Positions 8,388 through 17,290 of a stretch of DNA of 64,000 nt are shown here, one piece after another (within the stretch, counting starts at the first letter, position 1; each line of letters starts with the position of its first letter). The notes below the pieces were generated by a model that did not search any database, was not told where the DNA came from, and saw only the letters and a list, made by a program, of their open reading frames with translations. The position numbers and the translations under genes were made by a program. Source of the stretch: Mesorhizobium tianshanense (GTDB lineage Bacteria; Pseudomonadota; Alphaproteobacteria; Rhizobiales; Rhizobiaceae). The stretch is taken from contig NZ_VLKT01000023.1 of the NCBI RefSeq assembly GCF_007830515.1, positions 51,019-115,018 of the forward strand. The letters run 5' to 3'.

Positions 8388-11300
8388 CTAGCGCGACACG
8401 AAGCAGTTGCCGCCGGCAGCCTTGTAGTTGGTGCACAAGTTGATTGCATCGTTGCGTGACTTCGCCGGGACGCGAACGCGGTAGAACGTTCCCTTGCCGG
8501 CGATCTCGGCCTTGACGATGTTGGCGGTGAGGCCGGAAAGCACGCTGCCATAGCGGCGCTGCAGATCCTGATAGGTCGACTGGGCGCTTTCGACAGTCGG
8601 CTGCGAGGCGATCTGCATCGACCACGAGCCACCACCGTTCGAGGCCGCCGGATTGATGGACGCAACCTGGTCGGGCTTGACCTCGCCGACGACATCGACC
8701 GGCTGGTCGGACGGACGCTGCGGCGCCACCGGAACCGTGGCCGGCGTGTTGAAGGGCTGGGCGGTTTGGGCTTCGGGCGCGACTGCCGGCTTGACGGCTT
8801 CGATCAACTGGTCGCCGGCCACTGGGTCGCCACTTGCCTGGTCGGCAATAGACGGCACCGTGCCGGTCTGCTCCGCGTCGTCGGCCTGGGCCGCCGGTGC
8901 CACATGCTGCGGCGCCGGATCGACAGGCTCGACGGCAGCCACCTGCGGCGCCGCAGGTGCCGGATCCTCGCGCGCAACCAGTGAACCATCGGATTTGACG
9001 ACCATGGTCCTCACTTTACGGGGCGCAACTGCGACGACATCGGGCGTTATGTCGTTGTCGGCCTCCTGCAGAACCTGGGCGATACGGTCTTCGGATTTGG
9101 GTGCCGGCGCGGCAGCGGCGTCGGCATTTCCGGCCGCTTGCGTGCCGCCGGCCGGTTGCGTGCCGCCGGCCGCTTGCGTGCCGCCGATCGCATCGGCGCC
9201 TTCAGCCGCGTCGATGTCGTCGGGCGAAAGATCGACCACACGGCTCTGCGGCGGCTCCTTGGCCGTCACGTCCACCGGCTCTTCAGTGTTGGTGACCAGC
9301 TTTTCCTGGACCGGTTCGGCAGGCCTCGCGCCACCCTTGGCCACGGCGTCATAGACCTTGTTGTTCTGGTTCGGCACGACGGTACCGCCCGGATTTTCCG
9401 GCTTGACCTTGATCGGTGCATTGTCCGCCTTGACTATGACCGGCGCATCGCTGCCGCCACTGCCGCCGAAAGACAATGCGAAGGCGCCGATACCACCGGC
9501 GATCGCCACGGCGCCAACGACCACGGCGACCAGCAGGCCACGGCTACGGGGTCTCGCGGCCTCCTGCCCGGCCAGGCCGGGAACCGACATGGCCTCATCC
9601 AGTTCGGGGTCGTAGTCGAGTTCGTCCAAGCCAAAGTCGTCGGCCTGCGAAGCCGGCTCGCCGCCGGGCGCATCGCCCAGATCGAAGCCGCCGGCGGCGT
9701 CGGCATAGGACGCACTGAAGGGCGTTTGTGCAGGCCTCGCCGCATAGGTCCGCGTTTCGACGCGGTCGGGCTCATAGGCTGACTTGAACTCGGCCCCTGA
9801 ACGGAACCCGGATGCATCGTCATACGCCGTGCTGCGCACTGGAGCCGTAGCGACGTCCACGGTATTCATTTCCGTGAGAAGGCTGGCGAACTCGTTGTCA
9901 AGATCGTCATAGGCAGGCGCCGCCGGTTCGTCTTCGTCGAAGTCGAGTTCCGGAATATCGAGATCGTCCGCCAGCGCCACGACGCGCTCGGGCACATCGA
10001 CCGTTTCGAGATCGGGCATCTCGTCATACGCCGAAGGCGGTTCGCTTTGCGCTGGCGCGGATGCCGCATTGGTGTCGTCTTCGACCGGCTCGTCCTGATG
10101 GGCCGGCTCGTCCTGATAGGACGGTGCCGCAGCCATTGGCGGCGTAGCTTCCGCGGCATTCGCCGAAGCCGTCGGCTGGGCCGCAAAGGCGGGCTGCTGC
10201 GACTGTGCGACCGGCGTTACGCGGCTCCACGAACGGGCCGGCGCCGGCGGGGCAGGCCGTGCCGCTAGCCAGTTGAGCGATTGATCCGGATCCTCCTGGG
10301 AAGCGGATGTCGTAACCTTAACGCCGTCGCCATGATCCAGACCGATGTCCTTGGCGAAGGCGGCATGCAATTCATCATCCTCGAAATCGAAATCGACATC
10401 GGCCGGCTCGGCGGTATCTTCAACACCGAAATCCTGGCCCTCGAGCTCATCGAGGAGAACGGCGTCGAGATCGGCGTCAGCGGACTGAACCGCGTCGTCA
10501 TCCGACGGCTCCGAAGGAGCTTGCTCGTCAAGGCTCCAGTCCAGGTCGTCGACAGTATCCATTGGTTTGTCGGCGGTTCTTTCAGCCGCGGCCACAGGCT
10601 GCTGAATCATGGCGGATTCGGGCACAGCCACGGGAGCAGCCCGTGTGCTCATGGTGCCCAACAGAGCGTTCAACTCGTCTTCGAGGCTCCGCTCGTCAGC
10701 GACGGGGGCTGGCTCCGGCGGCTGAACCATGGTGACTGGCGCCGTCGGCGGGGCCGCAAAGCCGGAGGCCTGCGCAACCGGCTCTTCGGTTTCCTCGGCA
10801 AGCACGTCGTCGAAGCGCAAATCGAAATCGTCATCGAACGCATCTTCCGAGGGTGCGGCGGAAGGCTCGTCCTTGGCGGCGACAGTCTCCGGTTCGTCAA
10901 TTTCGGGCTCGTCAATCTCGACTGGCTCATCCGTGCGAACGTCGAAATCCATGTCGACATCGGCCATGGCGTCGTCGAAATGGCCGGCAAAGTCCTCATC
11001 GGACTCATCCGAAACAGCCCGAACAGGCGCCGCAGGAGCATCGACGGCGGCGTGCTCCGTCGGCGCATGGTCATCGAGCATCAGCTCGTCTTCGAGCGAG
11101 CTTGCGACCGCGTTGTCGAACTCATCGTCCAAGGCGGGTTTGGCGCGCGACGCGGAAACGTCGGCGGCGCTCTCCATCGGCACATGCTCGTCCAGCATCA
11201 ACTCGTCTTCGAGCGAGCTTGCGACGGCATTGTCGAATTCATCGTCCAAGGCGGGTTCGGCGCGCGACGCGGAAACGCCGGCGGCGCTCTCCATCGGCAC

Positions 11301-11972
11301 ATGCTCGTCCAGCATCAGTTCGTCTTCGAGCGAGCTTGCGACGGCATTGTCGAATTCATCGTCCAAGACGGGCTCGGCGCGCGACGCGGAAACATCGGCG
11401 GCGGCGGTATTCTGTCCAGCCTTGTCGGCCGCGTCGTCATACAGCAGGAAATCCTGTTCGAGCGACGCGGCAAGCTCGTCGTCTACCGACAAATCATCTT
11501 CGAATGGCGAGACGTCTTCGAGCGAACTGGCGAGCGCATCATCGAAACCGTCATCGAAAGCAGATTCAACGGCCGGCGCGGATGCTTCGGCAGCCCCAGA
11601 GTGCGCCTCGTCGGCAGCGACGGCATGGGCGGCTTCGTCCGCCGCGTCGTCATACAGCGGGAAATCCTGTTCGAGCGACGCGGCAAGCTCGTCGTCCACT
11701 GCGTCAGTAGCAGCCGCGTTGAAGGCCGGCTCGCGAACCTCGGCGACACTGTCATTGTCGTCGGCGCCGAATTCGCCCATCAACTCCTTCTCGAGGTCGA
11801 TGTCGAAATCGCCCTCGTCCACCGGCTGGCTGGCGGGAGCCGCCTTCGGCTGGGCCTGCGGCTTGACCGGCTGGCGCGGGTCGAACCCCATGATCCTGGT
11901 CAGTTCCGCGAACGGATCATCGTCGGCGATATCGTTTTGGGCGGCTGCTCTCAGCTGGGTTCTGTCTGCCAT
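8388..11972 (-). CDS. Giant SPOR-domain envelope protein with acidic repeats
   Basis: A ~1194-aa inner-membrane protein. The first ~800 residues are a very acidic, low-complexity cytoplasmic region, then comes a single membrane helix (GLLVAVVVGAVAIAGGIGAF). A periplasmic Pro/Ala-rich linker leads to a C-terminal SPOR domain starting near WSMQIASQPTVESAQ. SPOR domains bind denuded glycan strands at division septa. The cytoplasmic part contains three tandem 39-aa repeats plus weaker ASLEQDF-type copies. The second ATG (11972), preceded by GGGAA, is preferred to 11996. The dgt-argS-SPOR-nagZ order is typical; the size is not. Confidence 0.9.
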   Translation of the reverse strand: MADRTQLRAAAQNDIADDDPFAELTRIMGFDPRQPVKPQAQPKAAPASQPVDEGDFDIDLEKELMGEFGADDNDSVAEVREPAFNAAATDAVDDELAASLEQDFPLYDDAADEAAHAVAADEAHSGAAEASAPAVESAFDDGFDDALASSLEDVSPFEDDLSVDDELAASLEQDFLLYDDAADKAGQNTAAADVSASRAEPVLDDEFDNAVASSLEDELMLDEHVPMESAAGVSASRAEPALDDEFDNAVASSLEDELMLDEHVPMESAADVSASRAKPALDDEFDNAVASSLEDELMLDDHAPTEHAAVDAPAAPVRAVSDESDEDFAGHFDDAMADVDMDFDVRTDEPVEIDEPEIDEPETVAAKDEPSAAPSEDAFDDDFDLRFDDVLAEETEEPVAQASGFAAPPTAPVTMVQPPEPAPVADERSLEDELNALLGTMSTRAAPVAVPESAMIQQPVAAAERTADKPMDTVDDLDWSLDEQAPSEPSDDDAVQSADADLDAVLLDELEGQDFGVEDTAEPADVDFDFEDDELHAAFAKDIGLDHGDGVKVTTSASQEDPDQSLNWLAARPAPPAPARSWSRVTPVAQSQQPAFAAQPTASANAAEATPPMAAAPSYQDEPAHQDEPVEDDTNAASAPAQSEPPSAYDEMPDLETVDVPERVVALADDLDIPELDFDEDEPAAPAYDDLDNEFASLLTEMNTVDVATAPVRSTAYDDASGFRSGAEFKSAYEPDRVETRTYAARPAQTPFSASYADAAGGFDLGDAPGGEPASQADDFGLDELDYDPELDEAMSVPGLAGQEAARPRSRGLLVAVVVGAVAIAGGIGAFALSFGGSGGSDAPVIVKADNAPIKVKPENPGGTVVPNQNNKVYDAVAKGGARPAEPVQEKLVTNTEEPVDVTAKEPPQSRVVDLSPDDIDAAEGADAIGGTQAAGGTQPAGGTQAAGNADAAAAPAPKSEDRIAQVLQEADNDITPDVVAVAPRKVRTMVVKSDGSLVAREDPAPAAPQVAAVEPVDPAPQHVAPAAQADDAEQTGTVPSIADQASGDPVAGDQLIEAVKPAVAPEAQTAQPFNTPATVPVAPQRPSDQPVDVVGEVKPDQVASINPAASNGGGSWSMQIASQPTVESAQSTYQDLQRRYGSVLSGLTANIVKAEIAGKGTFYRVRVPAKSRNDAINLCTNYKAAGGNCFVSR
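11043..11393 (-). repeat. Three tandem 117-bp coding repeats
   Basis: Three in-frame copies of a 39-aa module (core DDEFDNAVASSLEDELML) lie within the SPOR protein. The first two are nearly identical in DNA and the third has drifted at its end, which indicates recent slippage or unequal crossing-over. Confidence 0.93.
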
Positions 11973-12075
11973 TATTGTTCCCGAACTCGCACTCATTCGG
12001 ACGCCATGGACGTCGCGTAGGGTTGGCCCTTACCAGCGCAATGTGGGCAAAAGGTGACAGGTTTTTTAGTCAAAC

Positions 12076-13833
12076 CTAACGCATTTCGGTGGGCGCATCG
12101 GCTCCGATCAGCGTCAGGCCGGACGTCAAAACGTCCGAAACAGCCTGCACCAGCCCTAGTCTGGCATGCGTCAATTGTCGGTCGTTAACCTTAACAAAAC
12201 GTAAGTCGGGATTCTCGGTGCCGCGGTTCCAATGTCCGTGGAAGCTGGAGGCGAGATCGTAGAGGTAGAATGCCAGCCGGTGCGGCTCGAGCGCAAGTGC
12301 CGCGGATTCGATCAGCCGCGGGTATTCCGCAAGCTTCCGGATCAGGCCGATCTCGCCTTCGTCGGCCAGCGAAGCGGTGGCTGCGGCCAGCCGATTGCGG
12401 TCGAAATTGGCCTCGCCCAACTGTTCGCTCGCTTGCCGGAACACCGAATGGCAGCGCGCCGAGGCATACTGCACGTAGAACACCGGGTTGTCTTTCGACT
12501 GCTCGGTCACCTTGGCGAAGTCGAAATCGAGCGGCGCATCGTTCTTGCGGTAGAGCATCATGAAACGGATCGGATCGCGGCCGACCTCCTCCACCACTTC
12601 GCGCAGGGTCACGAAATCGCCCGACCGCTTCGACATGCGCACCGGCTCGCCGTCGCGAAAAAGCTTCACCAACTGGCAAAGCAGGACGGTGAGCTTCACC
12701 TCGTCGCCGGCAATCGCCCGGGCGAGCGCTTCCAGGCGCTTCACATAGCCGCCATGATCGGCGCCAAGCACATAGATCAGCTCGACGAAGCCGCGATCGA
12801 CCTTGTCCTTCAAATAGGCGACATCAGCGGCGAAATAGGTGAAAGTGCCGTCCGACTTGACCAGCGCCCGGTCCATGTCGTCGCCGACCGCTGTCGAGCG
12901 GAACAGCGTCTGCTCGCGATCCTCCCAGTCGTCCGGCTTCTCGCCCTTGGGCGGCGGCAGCTTGCCCTTGTAGATATGCCCCTTGAGCGTCAGGTCGGCG
13001 ATGGCCGAGCGGATTTTCCGGGCGTTGTCGGCATGCAGCGTGCGCTCTGAGAAAAAGACGTCGTGATGCACGTTGAGCAGCGCCAGATCCGCGCGGATCA
13101 TCGCCATCATCGCGTCGATGGTCCGGTCCTTGACGATGGCAAGCGCTTCCTCGTCGGGCATCTGCAGCAGGGAGCGGCCGAATTCGCCGGCCAGAGCCTG
13201 GCCGACCGGCATGAGATAGTCGCCCGGATAAAGCCCGGCCGGAATCTCGCCGATCTCTTCGCCGAGCGCCTCGCGGTAGCGCAGCATGACCGATCGGCCG
13301 AGCACGTCGATCTGCGAACCGGCGTCGTTGATGACATATTCCTTGGTCACGTCATAGCCGGCGAAGGCCATCAGGTTGGCGAGCGCATCGCCCACCACGG
13401 CGCCACGGCAATGGCCGACATGCATCGGTCCGGTTGGATTGGCGGAGACGTATTCGACATTGGCCTTCTTGCCGCCGCCAACCGTCGAGCGGCCATAATT
13501 GCGGCCTTCGCCGAGCAGCGCGGTCAGATGCGCCTGCCAGAATGCGTCCTTGAGCCTGAGATTGACGAAGCCCGGACCAGCGACGTCGGCGGCGGCGATG
13601 TCGGTGTCGGCGCGCAGCGCCTGCGCCAGCCTTTCAGCCAATGCGCGTGGATTCTGGCCGGTCGGCTTGGCCAGCACCATCGCCGCATTGGTCGCCAGAT
13701 CGCCATGGCTGGCGTCGCGCGGCGGCTCGACGGCGATGCGCGACAGGTCCAGCGAACCGCCGTCTTTGTCTTTCAAATCAAGCGCTTCGACAGCTCTGGT
13801 GATTCGCGCGTTGAAGTCGGCGAAGATGTTCAT
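12076..13833 (-). CDS. argS: Arginyl-tRNA synthetase
   Basis: A 585-aa class I synthetase. The HIGH signature appears as HVGH (residues 138-141, in ANPTGPMHVGHCRG) and the KMSKS-like loop as MSKRSGD. The N-terminal Add1 domain and the C-terminal anticodon-binding DALR domain are present. It follows dgt by 62 bp and precedes the SPOR gene by ~100 bp. Confidence 0.97.
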   Translation of the reverse strand: MNIFADFNARITRAVEALDLKDKDGGSLDLSRIAVEPPRDASHGDLATNAAMVLAKPTGQNPRALAERLAQALRADTDIAAADVAGPGFVNLRLKDAFWQAHLTALLGEGRNYGRSTVGGGKKANVEYVSANPTGPMHVGHCRGAVVGDALANLMAFAGYDVTKEYVINDAGSQIDVLGRSVMLRYREALGEEIGEIPAGLYPGDYLMPVGQALAGEFGRSLLQMPDEEALAIVKDRTIDAMMAMIRADLALLNVHHDVFFSERTLHADNARKIRSAIADLTLKGHIYKGKLPPPKGEKPDDWEDREQTLFRSTAVGDDMDRALVKSDGTFTYFAADVAYLKDKVDRGFVELIYVLGADHGGYVKRLEALARAIAGDEVKLTVLLCQLVKLFRDGEPVRMSKRSGDFVTLREVVEEVGRDPIRFMMLYRKNDAPLDFDFAKVTEQSKDNPVFYVQYASARCHSVFRQASEQLGEANFDRNRLAAATASLADEGEIGLIRKLAEYPRLIESAALALEPHRLAFYLYDLASSFHGHWNRGTENPDLRFVKVNDRQLTHARLGLVQAVSDVLTSGLTLIGADAPTEMR

Positions 13834-13895
13834 TTGGTGTGACTCTGGCGGCTTTGCAGGGATCCGGCTTATTGGCCGGCAAAATCGAGCCCGCC

Positions 13896-15125
13896 CTAGC
13901 TTAATTCAGGCGTATGGTCAAACAAACGGCGGTGTTCCTTCAAAGCGTAGGTATCCGTCATGCCCGCCAGGAAATCGGCAACGCTGCGCGCCTTGATGCG
14001 ATCGTCGGCCCGGTCGAGCCCCTCGCGCCAGCCATCGGGCATGGCGCGCGGATCGGCGAAATAGACATCGAACAGGTTCTTGACGATCTGCTCGGCATCG
14101 TTGCGCACGCGCATGACCTCGCTGTGCCGGTAGAGATGCGTGTAGAGAAAAGCCTTCAACTCCTTTTCGAACGCGGCCATTTCGGCGGAAAAGGTGACCA
14201 TCGTCTCGCCTGCCGCCCTCACCGCGTCTGCACTGTCCGGCTTGATGCGGGCGAGATTGGCGCTGGTGGAAACGATGACGTCCTCGACCATCATCGTGAT
14301 CTGCCGTCGCATCAGTTCGTGGCCGGTGCGCATATCGTCGAGCGCCGGATAGCGCTGACGCACGCCTTCGAGGATCGAGCCGGGCAGCGAGACCTTCTCT
14401 AGCATGTCCAGCGTCAGGAAGCCTGATCTCAGGCCGTCGTCGATGTCATGGGTGTTGTAGGCGATGTCGTCGGCGATCGCCGCGCACTGCGCCTCGATGC
14501 CGGCGAAGCGGTCGAGTTCAAGGTCATGCAGCTCCGAATAATCGCGGATCGCTTGTGGCACCAGCCCCTTCAGGCCTTTTCCGCGGGCGTCGGTCAGCGG
14601 TCCGTTGTGCTTGACCAGACCCTCCAGCGTTTCCCAGGTGAGGTTCAGCCCGTCGAACTCGGCATAGCGGCTCTCCAGCCGCGTCACCACGCGCAGCGAT
14701 TGCGCGTTGTGGTCGAAGCCGCCCCAGGCGGCCATCTTCTCGTTCAGCGCGTCCTCGCCGGTATGGCCGAAGGGCGTGTGGCCGAAATCGTGCACCAGCG
14801 CCACCGCCTCGGCCAGATCCTCGTCGCCGCGCAGCGCTCGAGCCAGGGCGCGCGCAATCTGCGCCACCTCGATCGAATGCGTCAGCCGGGTGCGGTAATG
14901 GTCGCCCTCATGCGCGACGAACACCTGTGTCTTGTGCTTCAGCCGGCGAAAGGCCGTCGAATGGATGATGCGGTCGCGGTCACGCTGGAACGGCGTTCGG
15001 GTCGGGCTCTCCACCTCGTCGAACAGCCGCCCGCGCGACTTTGCCGGATCGCAGGCATAGGCCGCGCGCGGCCTATAGCCGAAACCGATGTCGCCCAACT
15101 CGTTCGTCATGGCCCCAATTGTCAT
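13896..15125 (-). CDS. dgt: Deoxyguanosinetriphosphate triphosphohydrolase-like protein
   Basis: A 409-aa HD-domain dNTP triphosphohydrolase. The metal-binding residues are visible in RLTHSIEVAQIARAL and LVHDFGHTPFGHTGED (HD at 112-113). The N-terminal SRGRLFDE and RTPFQRDRDRIIHSTAFRRL segments are standard. An internal ATG five codons in (15110) is an alternative start. It diverges from erpA over a short shared promoter region. Confidence 0.95.
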   Translation of the reverse strand: MTIGAMTNELGDIGFGYRPRAAYACDPAKSRGRLFDEVESPTRTPFQRDRDRIIHSTAFRRLKHKTQVFVAHEGDHYRTRLTHSIEVAQIARALARALRGDEDLAEAVALVHDFGHTPFGHTGEDALNEKMAAWGGFDHNAQSLRVVTRLESRYAEFDGLNLTWETLEGLVKHNGPLTDARGKGLKGLVPQAIRDYSELHDLELDRFAGIEAQCAAIADDIAYNTHDIDDGLRSGFLTLDMLEKVSLPGSILEGVRQRYPALDDMRTGHELMRRQITMMVEDVIVSTSANLARIKPDSADAVRAAGETMVTFSAEMAAFEKELKAFLYTHLYRHSEVMRVRNDAEQIVKNLFDVYFADPRAMPDGWREGLDRADDRIKARSVADFLAGMTDTYALKEHRRLFDHTPELS

Positions 15126-15139
15126 AGCCTATGCCGCAG

Positions 15140-15168
15140 TTGACTTGCCCCCTCGCGCTTCATACCTA
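15140..15168 (+). promoter_or_regulatory. Putative sigma-70-type promoter of erpA
   Basis: TTGACT at 15140-15145, a 17-bp spacer and TACCTA at 15163-15168, 31 bp before the erpA start. Positioned in the 73-bp gap between the divergent dgt and erpA starts. The -10 match is weak. Confidence 0.4.
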
Positions 15169-15198
15169 TCATGTGAAACCGAAAGCAAGGTGACGCCC

Positions 15199-15546
15199 AT
15201 GGGCGCTGACGCCAAGACTGCCATGAAAGTCGAGATGACCGATGCCGCCGCCAAGCGGATCGCCAAGATTGTATCTGGCCAAGCCGGCAAGACGGCGCTG
15301 CGCGTTTCGGTTGAGGGCGGCGGCTGTTCCGGCTTTTCCTACAAGTTCGACCTGGTCGACACGCGCAACGACGACGACGTCGCCATCGAGAAGGACGGCG
15401 CTACTGTTCTGATCGACGACCTCTCGCTGGTCTATATGGGTGGCTCGGTGATCGATTTCGTCGACGATTTGATGGGCCAGTCGTTCCAGATCAGGAACCC
15501 GAATGCGGTCGCCTCATGCGGCTGCGGCACCAGCTTCAGTATTTAG
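15199..15546 (+). CDS. erpA: Iron-sulfur cluster insertion protein (A-type carrier)
   Basis: A 115-aa HesB/IscA-family carrier that passes Fe-S clusters to apoproteins. The three ligand cysteines are present: Cys43 in GGGCSGFSY and Cys107/Cys109 in SCGCGTSF at the C-terminus. The ATG at 15199 follows GCAAGG at good spacing; the longer frame runs into dgt. It begins a rightward cluster with the VOC protein and xthA. Confidence 0.92.
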   Translation: MGADAKTAMKVEMTDAAAKRIAKIVSGQAGKTALRVSVEGGGCSGFSYKFDLVDTRNDDDVAIEKDGATVLIDDLSLVYMGGSVIDFVDDLMGQSFQIRNPNAVASCGCGTSFSI

Positions 15547-15548
15547 AA

Positions 15549-15941
15549 ATGCCTGCCATCGGCGCGGTCCGTCAGGTCGCGCTTTCAGCCGGGCGCGATC
15601 TCGATGCAACGCTGGCGTTCTGGCACGACGTGCTCGGCATGACAGTGCACGTGCGCTTCGAGCCGCCTGGCATCGCCTTCATCATGGCGGGCGACGTGCG
15701 CCTGCTTTTCACGGACGGTCTGCCGGCCGGCACCGTCTATCTCGACATATCGGACCTTGACGATTTCCACGCCTCGGCAAAAGCCGCCGGCGTTCCTTTC
15801 ACCGCGCCGCCAATGCTCGTCCATCGCGACACGGAAGGCCTGTTCGGGCCGGCGGGGGAAAGCGAATGGATGGCCTTCCTAAAGGACCCGGCAGGCAATA
15901 CGATCGGCCTCGTCGAACGTCATCCGCCGCAACAGCAATGA
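15549..15941 (+). CDS. VOC-superfamily (glyoxalase-like) protein
   Basis: A 130-aa single vicinal-oxygen-chelate domain. It has the expected VALSAGRDLDATLAFWHDVLGM opening strand-helix and a FLKDPAGNTIGLVE closing strand. Substrate is not predictable; it may be a metal-dependent lyase, dioxygenase or binding protein. It begins 2 bp after the erpA stop and ends 7 bp before xthA, so the three are probably cotranscribed. Confidence 0.85.
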   Translation: MPAIGAVRQVALSAGRDLDATLAFWHDVLGMTVHVRFEPPGIAFIMAGDVRLLFTDGLPAGTVYLDISDLDDFHASAKAAGVPFTAPPMLVHRDTEGLFGPAGESEWMAFLKDPAGNTIGLVERHPPQQQ

Positions 15942-15948
15942 GGCCGTC

Positions 15949-16743
15949 ATGAAAATCGTCACCTGGAACATCAACGGCGTTCGGGCCCGCATCGGCAATT
16001 TGACCCATTGGCTAACGGAAAGCGCGCCTGATATCGCCTGCCTGCAGGAGATCAAGACGGTCGACGAGCAGTTTCCGCGCGCCGAGATCGAAGCGCTTGG
16101 CTACAATGTCGAAACCCATGGCCAGAAGGGTTTCAACGGCGTCGCCATCCTGTCGAAGCTGCGCTTCGACGAGGTTATCAGAGGCCTGCCGGGCGACGAC
16201 GCCGACGAGCAGGCGCGTTTCATCGAGGGCGTGTTCTCGACCGACAAGGGCGCGTTGCGCGTCGCCTCGCTCTATCTGCCGAACGGCAACCCGGTCGACG
16301 ACGAAAGGAAGTTCTCCTACAAGCTGTCCTGGATGGCGCGGCTGGAGCGCTGGGCCGAGGAACGGCTTTTGCTGGAAGAGGCGCTGGTGCTGGCGGGCGA
16401 CTACAACGTCATTCCCGAGCCCATCGACGCAAGATTTCCAGAGAACTGGCTGGGCGATGCCCTGTTTCAGCCAGAGACGCGGCAGGCGTTCCGCCGGCTG
16501 AAGAATCTCGGCTTCACCGAAGCCGTGCGCGCGGTCACCGACGCGCCGGACACCTACACTTTCTGGGATTACCAGGCCGGCGCCTGGCAGAAGAACAATG
16601 GCATCCGCATCGATCACCTGTTGCTCTCGCCCGAAGCCGCCAACCGCTTTTCCTCCGCCGCGATCGAAAAGCACGTGCGCGCCTGGGAAAAACCCTCCGA
16701 CCACGTGCCCGTGGCCATCGAACTGACTTTTGCGCCAATCTGA
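15949..16743 (+). CDS. xthA: Exodeoxyribonuclease III
   Basis: A 264-aa AP endonuclease/3'-5' exonuclease for base-excision repair. Motifs: TWNINGVRARI at the N-terminus, LQEIKT with the metal-binding glutamate near residue 34, LAGDYNVIP, and the terminal SDHVPV. Length is standard. Coupled with erpA and the VOC protein in a redox/repair-flavoured operon. Confidence 0.96.
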   Translation: MKIVTWNINGVRARIGNLTHWLTESAPDIACLQEIKTVDEQFPRAEIEALGYNVETHGQKGFNGVAILSKLRFDEVIRGLPGDDADEQARFIEGVFSTDKGALRVASLYLPNGNPVDDERKFSYKLSWMARLERWAEERLLLEEALVLAGDYNVIPEPIDARFPENWLGDALFQPETRQAFRRLKNLGFTEAVRAVTDAPDTYTFWDYQAGAWQKNNGIRIDHLLLSPEAANRFSSAAIEKHVRAWEKPSDHVPVAIELTFAPI

Positions 16744-16778
16744 TCATTTCGAGGTCCGGATCGCCGGATTTCCAGTCT

Positions 16779-16863
16779 ATAGAGCCTGTTCCCATTCCGG
16801 TGGAATCGGATGAGCTCTATCTCCTTGCAGCGCCGGACCTTCAGTTCGGGATCATGGTCCAGA
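16779..16863. repeat. Composite palindromic intergenic repeat
   Basis: ATAGAGC (16779-16785) pairs with GCTCTAT (16814-16820), enclosing the inner dyad ATTCCGGTGGAAT. The following CGGGATCATGGTCC resembles the end of the repeats at 7119-7242. It fills the gap between xthA and the next gene. Confidence 0.75.
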
Positions 16864-16921
16864 CCCTCATATCGCCACAATCGGGGGTTCGGCTGTAATC
16901 TCGGCTTGGCTGGGGTTCAGG

Positions 16922-17215
16922 ATGACGATCAGGTTTGCGCTTTGCCCGTATGCCGCGGCGCTTGCCCTCGCCGCGACGTCAGCTTTTGCCGAACCGCACT
17001 GCCTGGCCAACGGAAAATCGTTCCAGATCGGTCAGGTCGCCTGCTTGACGCTTGCCGGCCAGAGCCACCTCGCCCGCTGCGACACGGTGCTCAACAACAC
17101 GTCGTGGAAAAAGATTCAGGGCGATTGTCCGGGAACACCGGCGCCGCATCAACCGGCCACGCCGATTTCAACGCCGGAGCCCAGCCCCGTTCCGACGAAA
17201 CCGATCGAGAACTGA
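16922..17215 (+). CDS. Small secreted cysteine-containing protein
   Basis: A 97-aa protein with a clear signal peptide (about residues 1-23, ending SAFA). The mature part is short, with cysteines in HCLAN, ACLTL, RCDTV and DCPG that could make two disulfides. A Pro/Thr-rich tail follows. I do not recognise the family. It ends 76 bp before the convergent exoR gene. Confidence 0.75.
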   Translation: MTIRFALCPYAAALALAATSAFAEPHCLANGKSFQIGQVACLTLAGQSHLARCDTVLNNTSWKKIQGDCPGTPAPHQPATPISTPEPSPVPTKPIEN

Positions 17216-17290
17216 TCTCGGCTGCCCGACTTGATTTTTCGGGATGCCCAATCTTCGTGGCTACTGGCTTCGTGGCTACTGGCTTCGCGA

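Noticed and set aside
11043..11393. Intergenic tandem repeat or CRISPR-like array
   Set aside because: It is in-frame coding duplication within the SPOR protein.
10281..12057. Two + strand ORFs of 442-579 codons opposite the SPOR gene
   Set aside because: They mirror the acidic repeats (Ser/Arg-rich shadows) and have no motif or ribosome-binding site.
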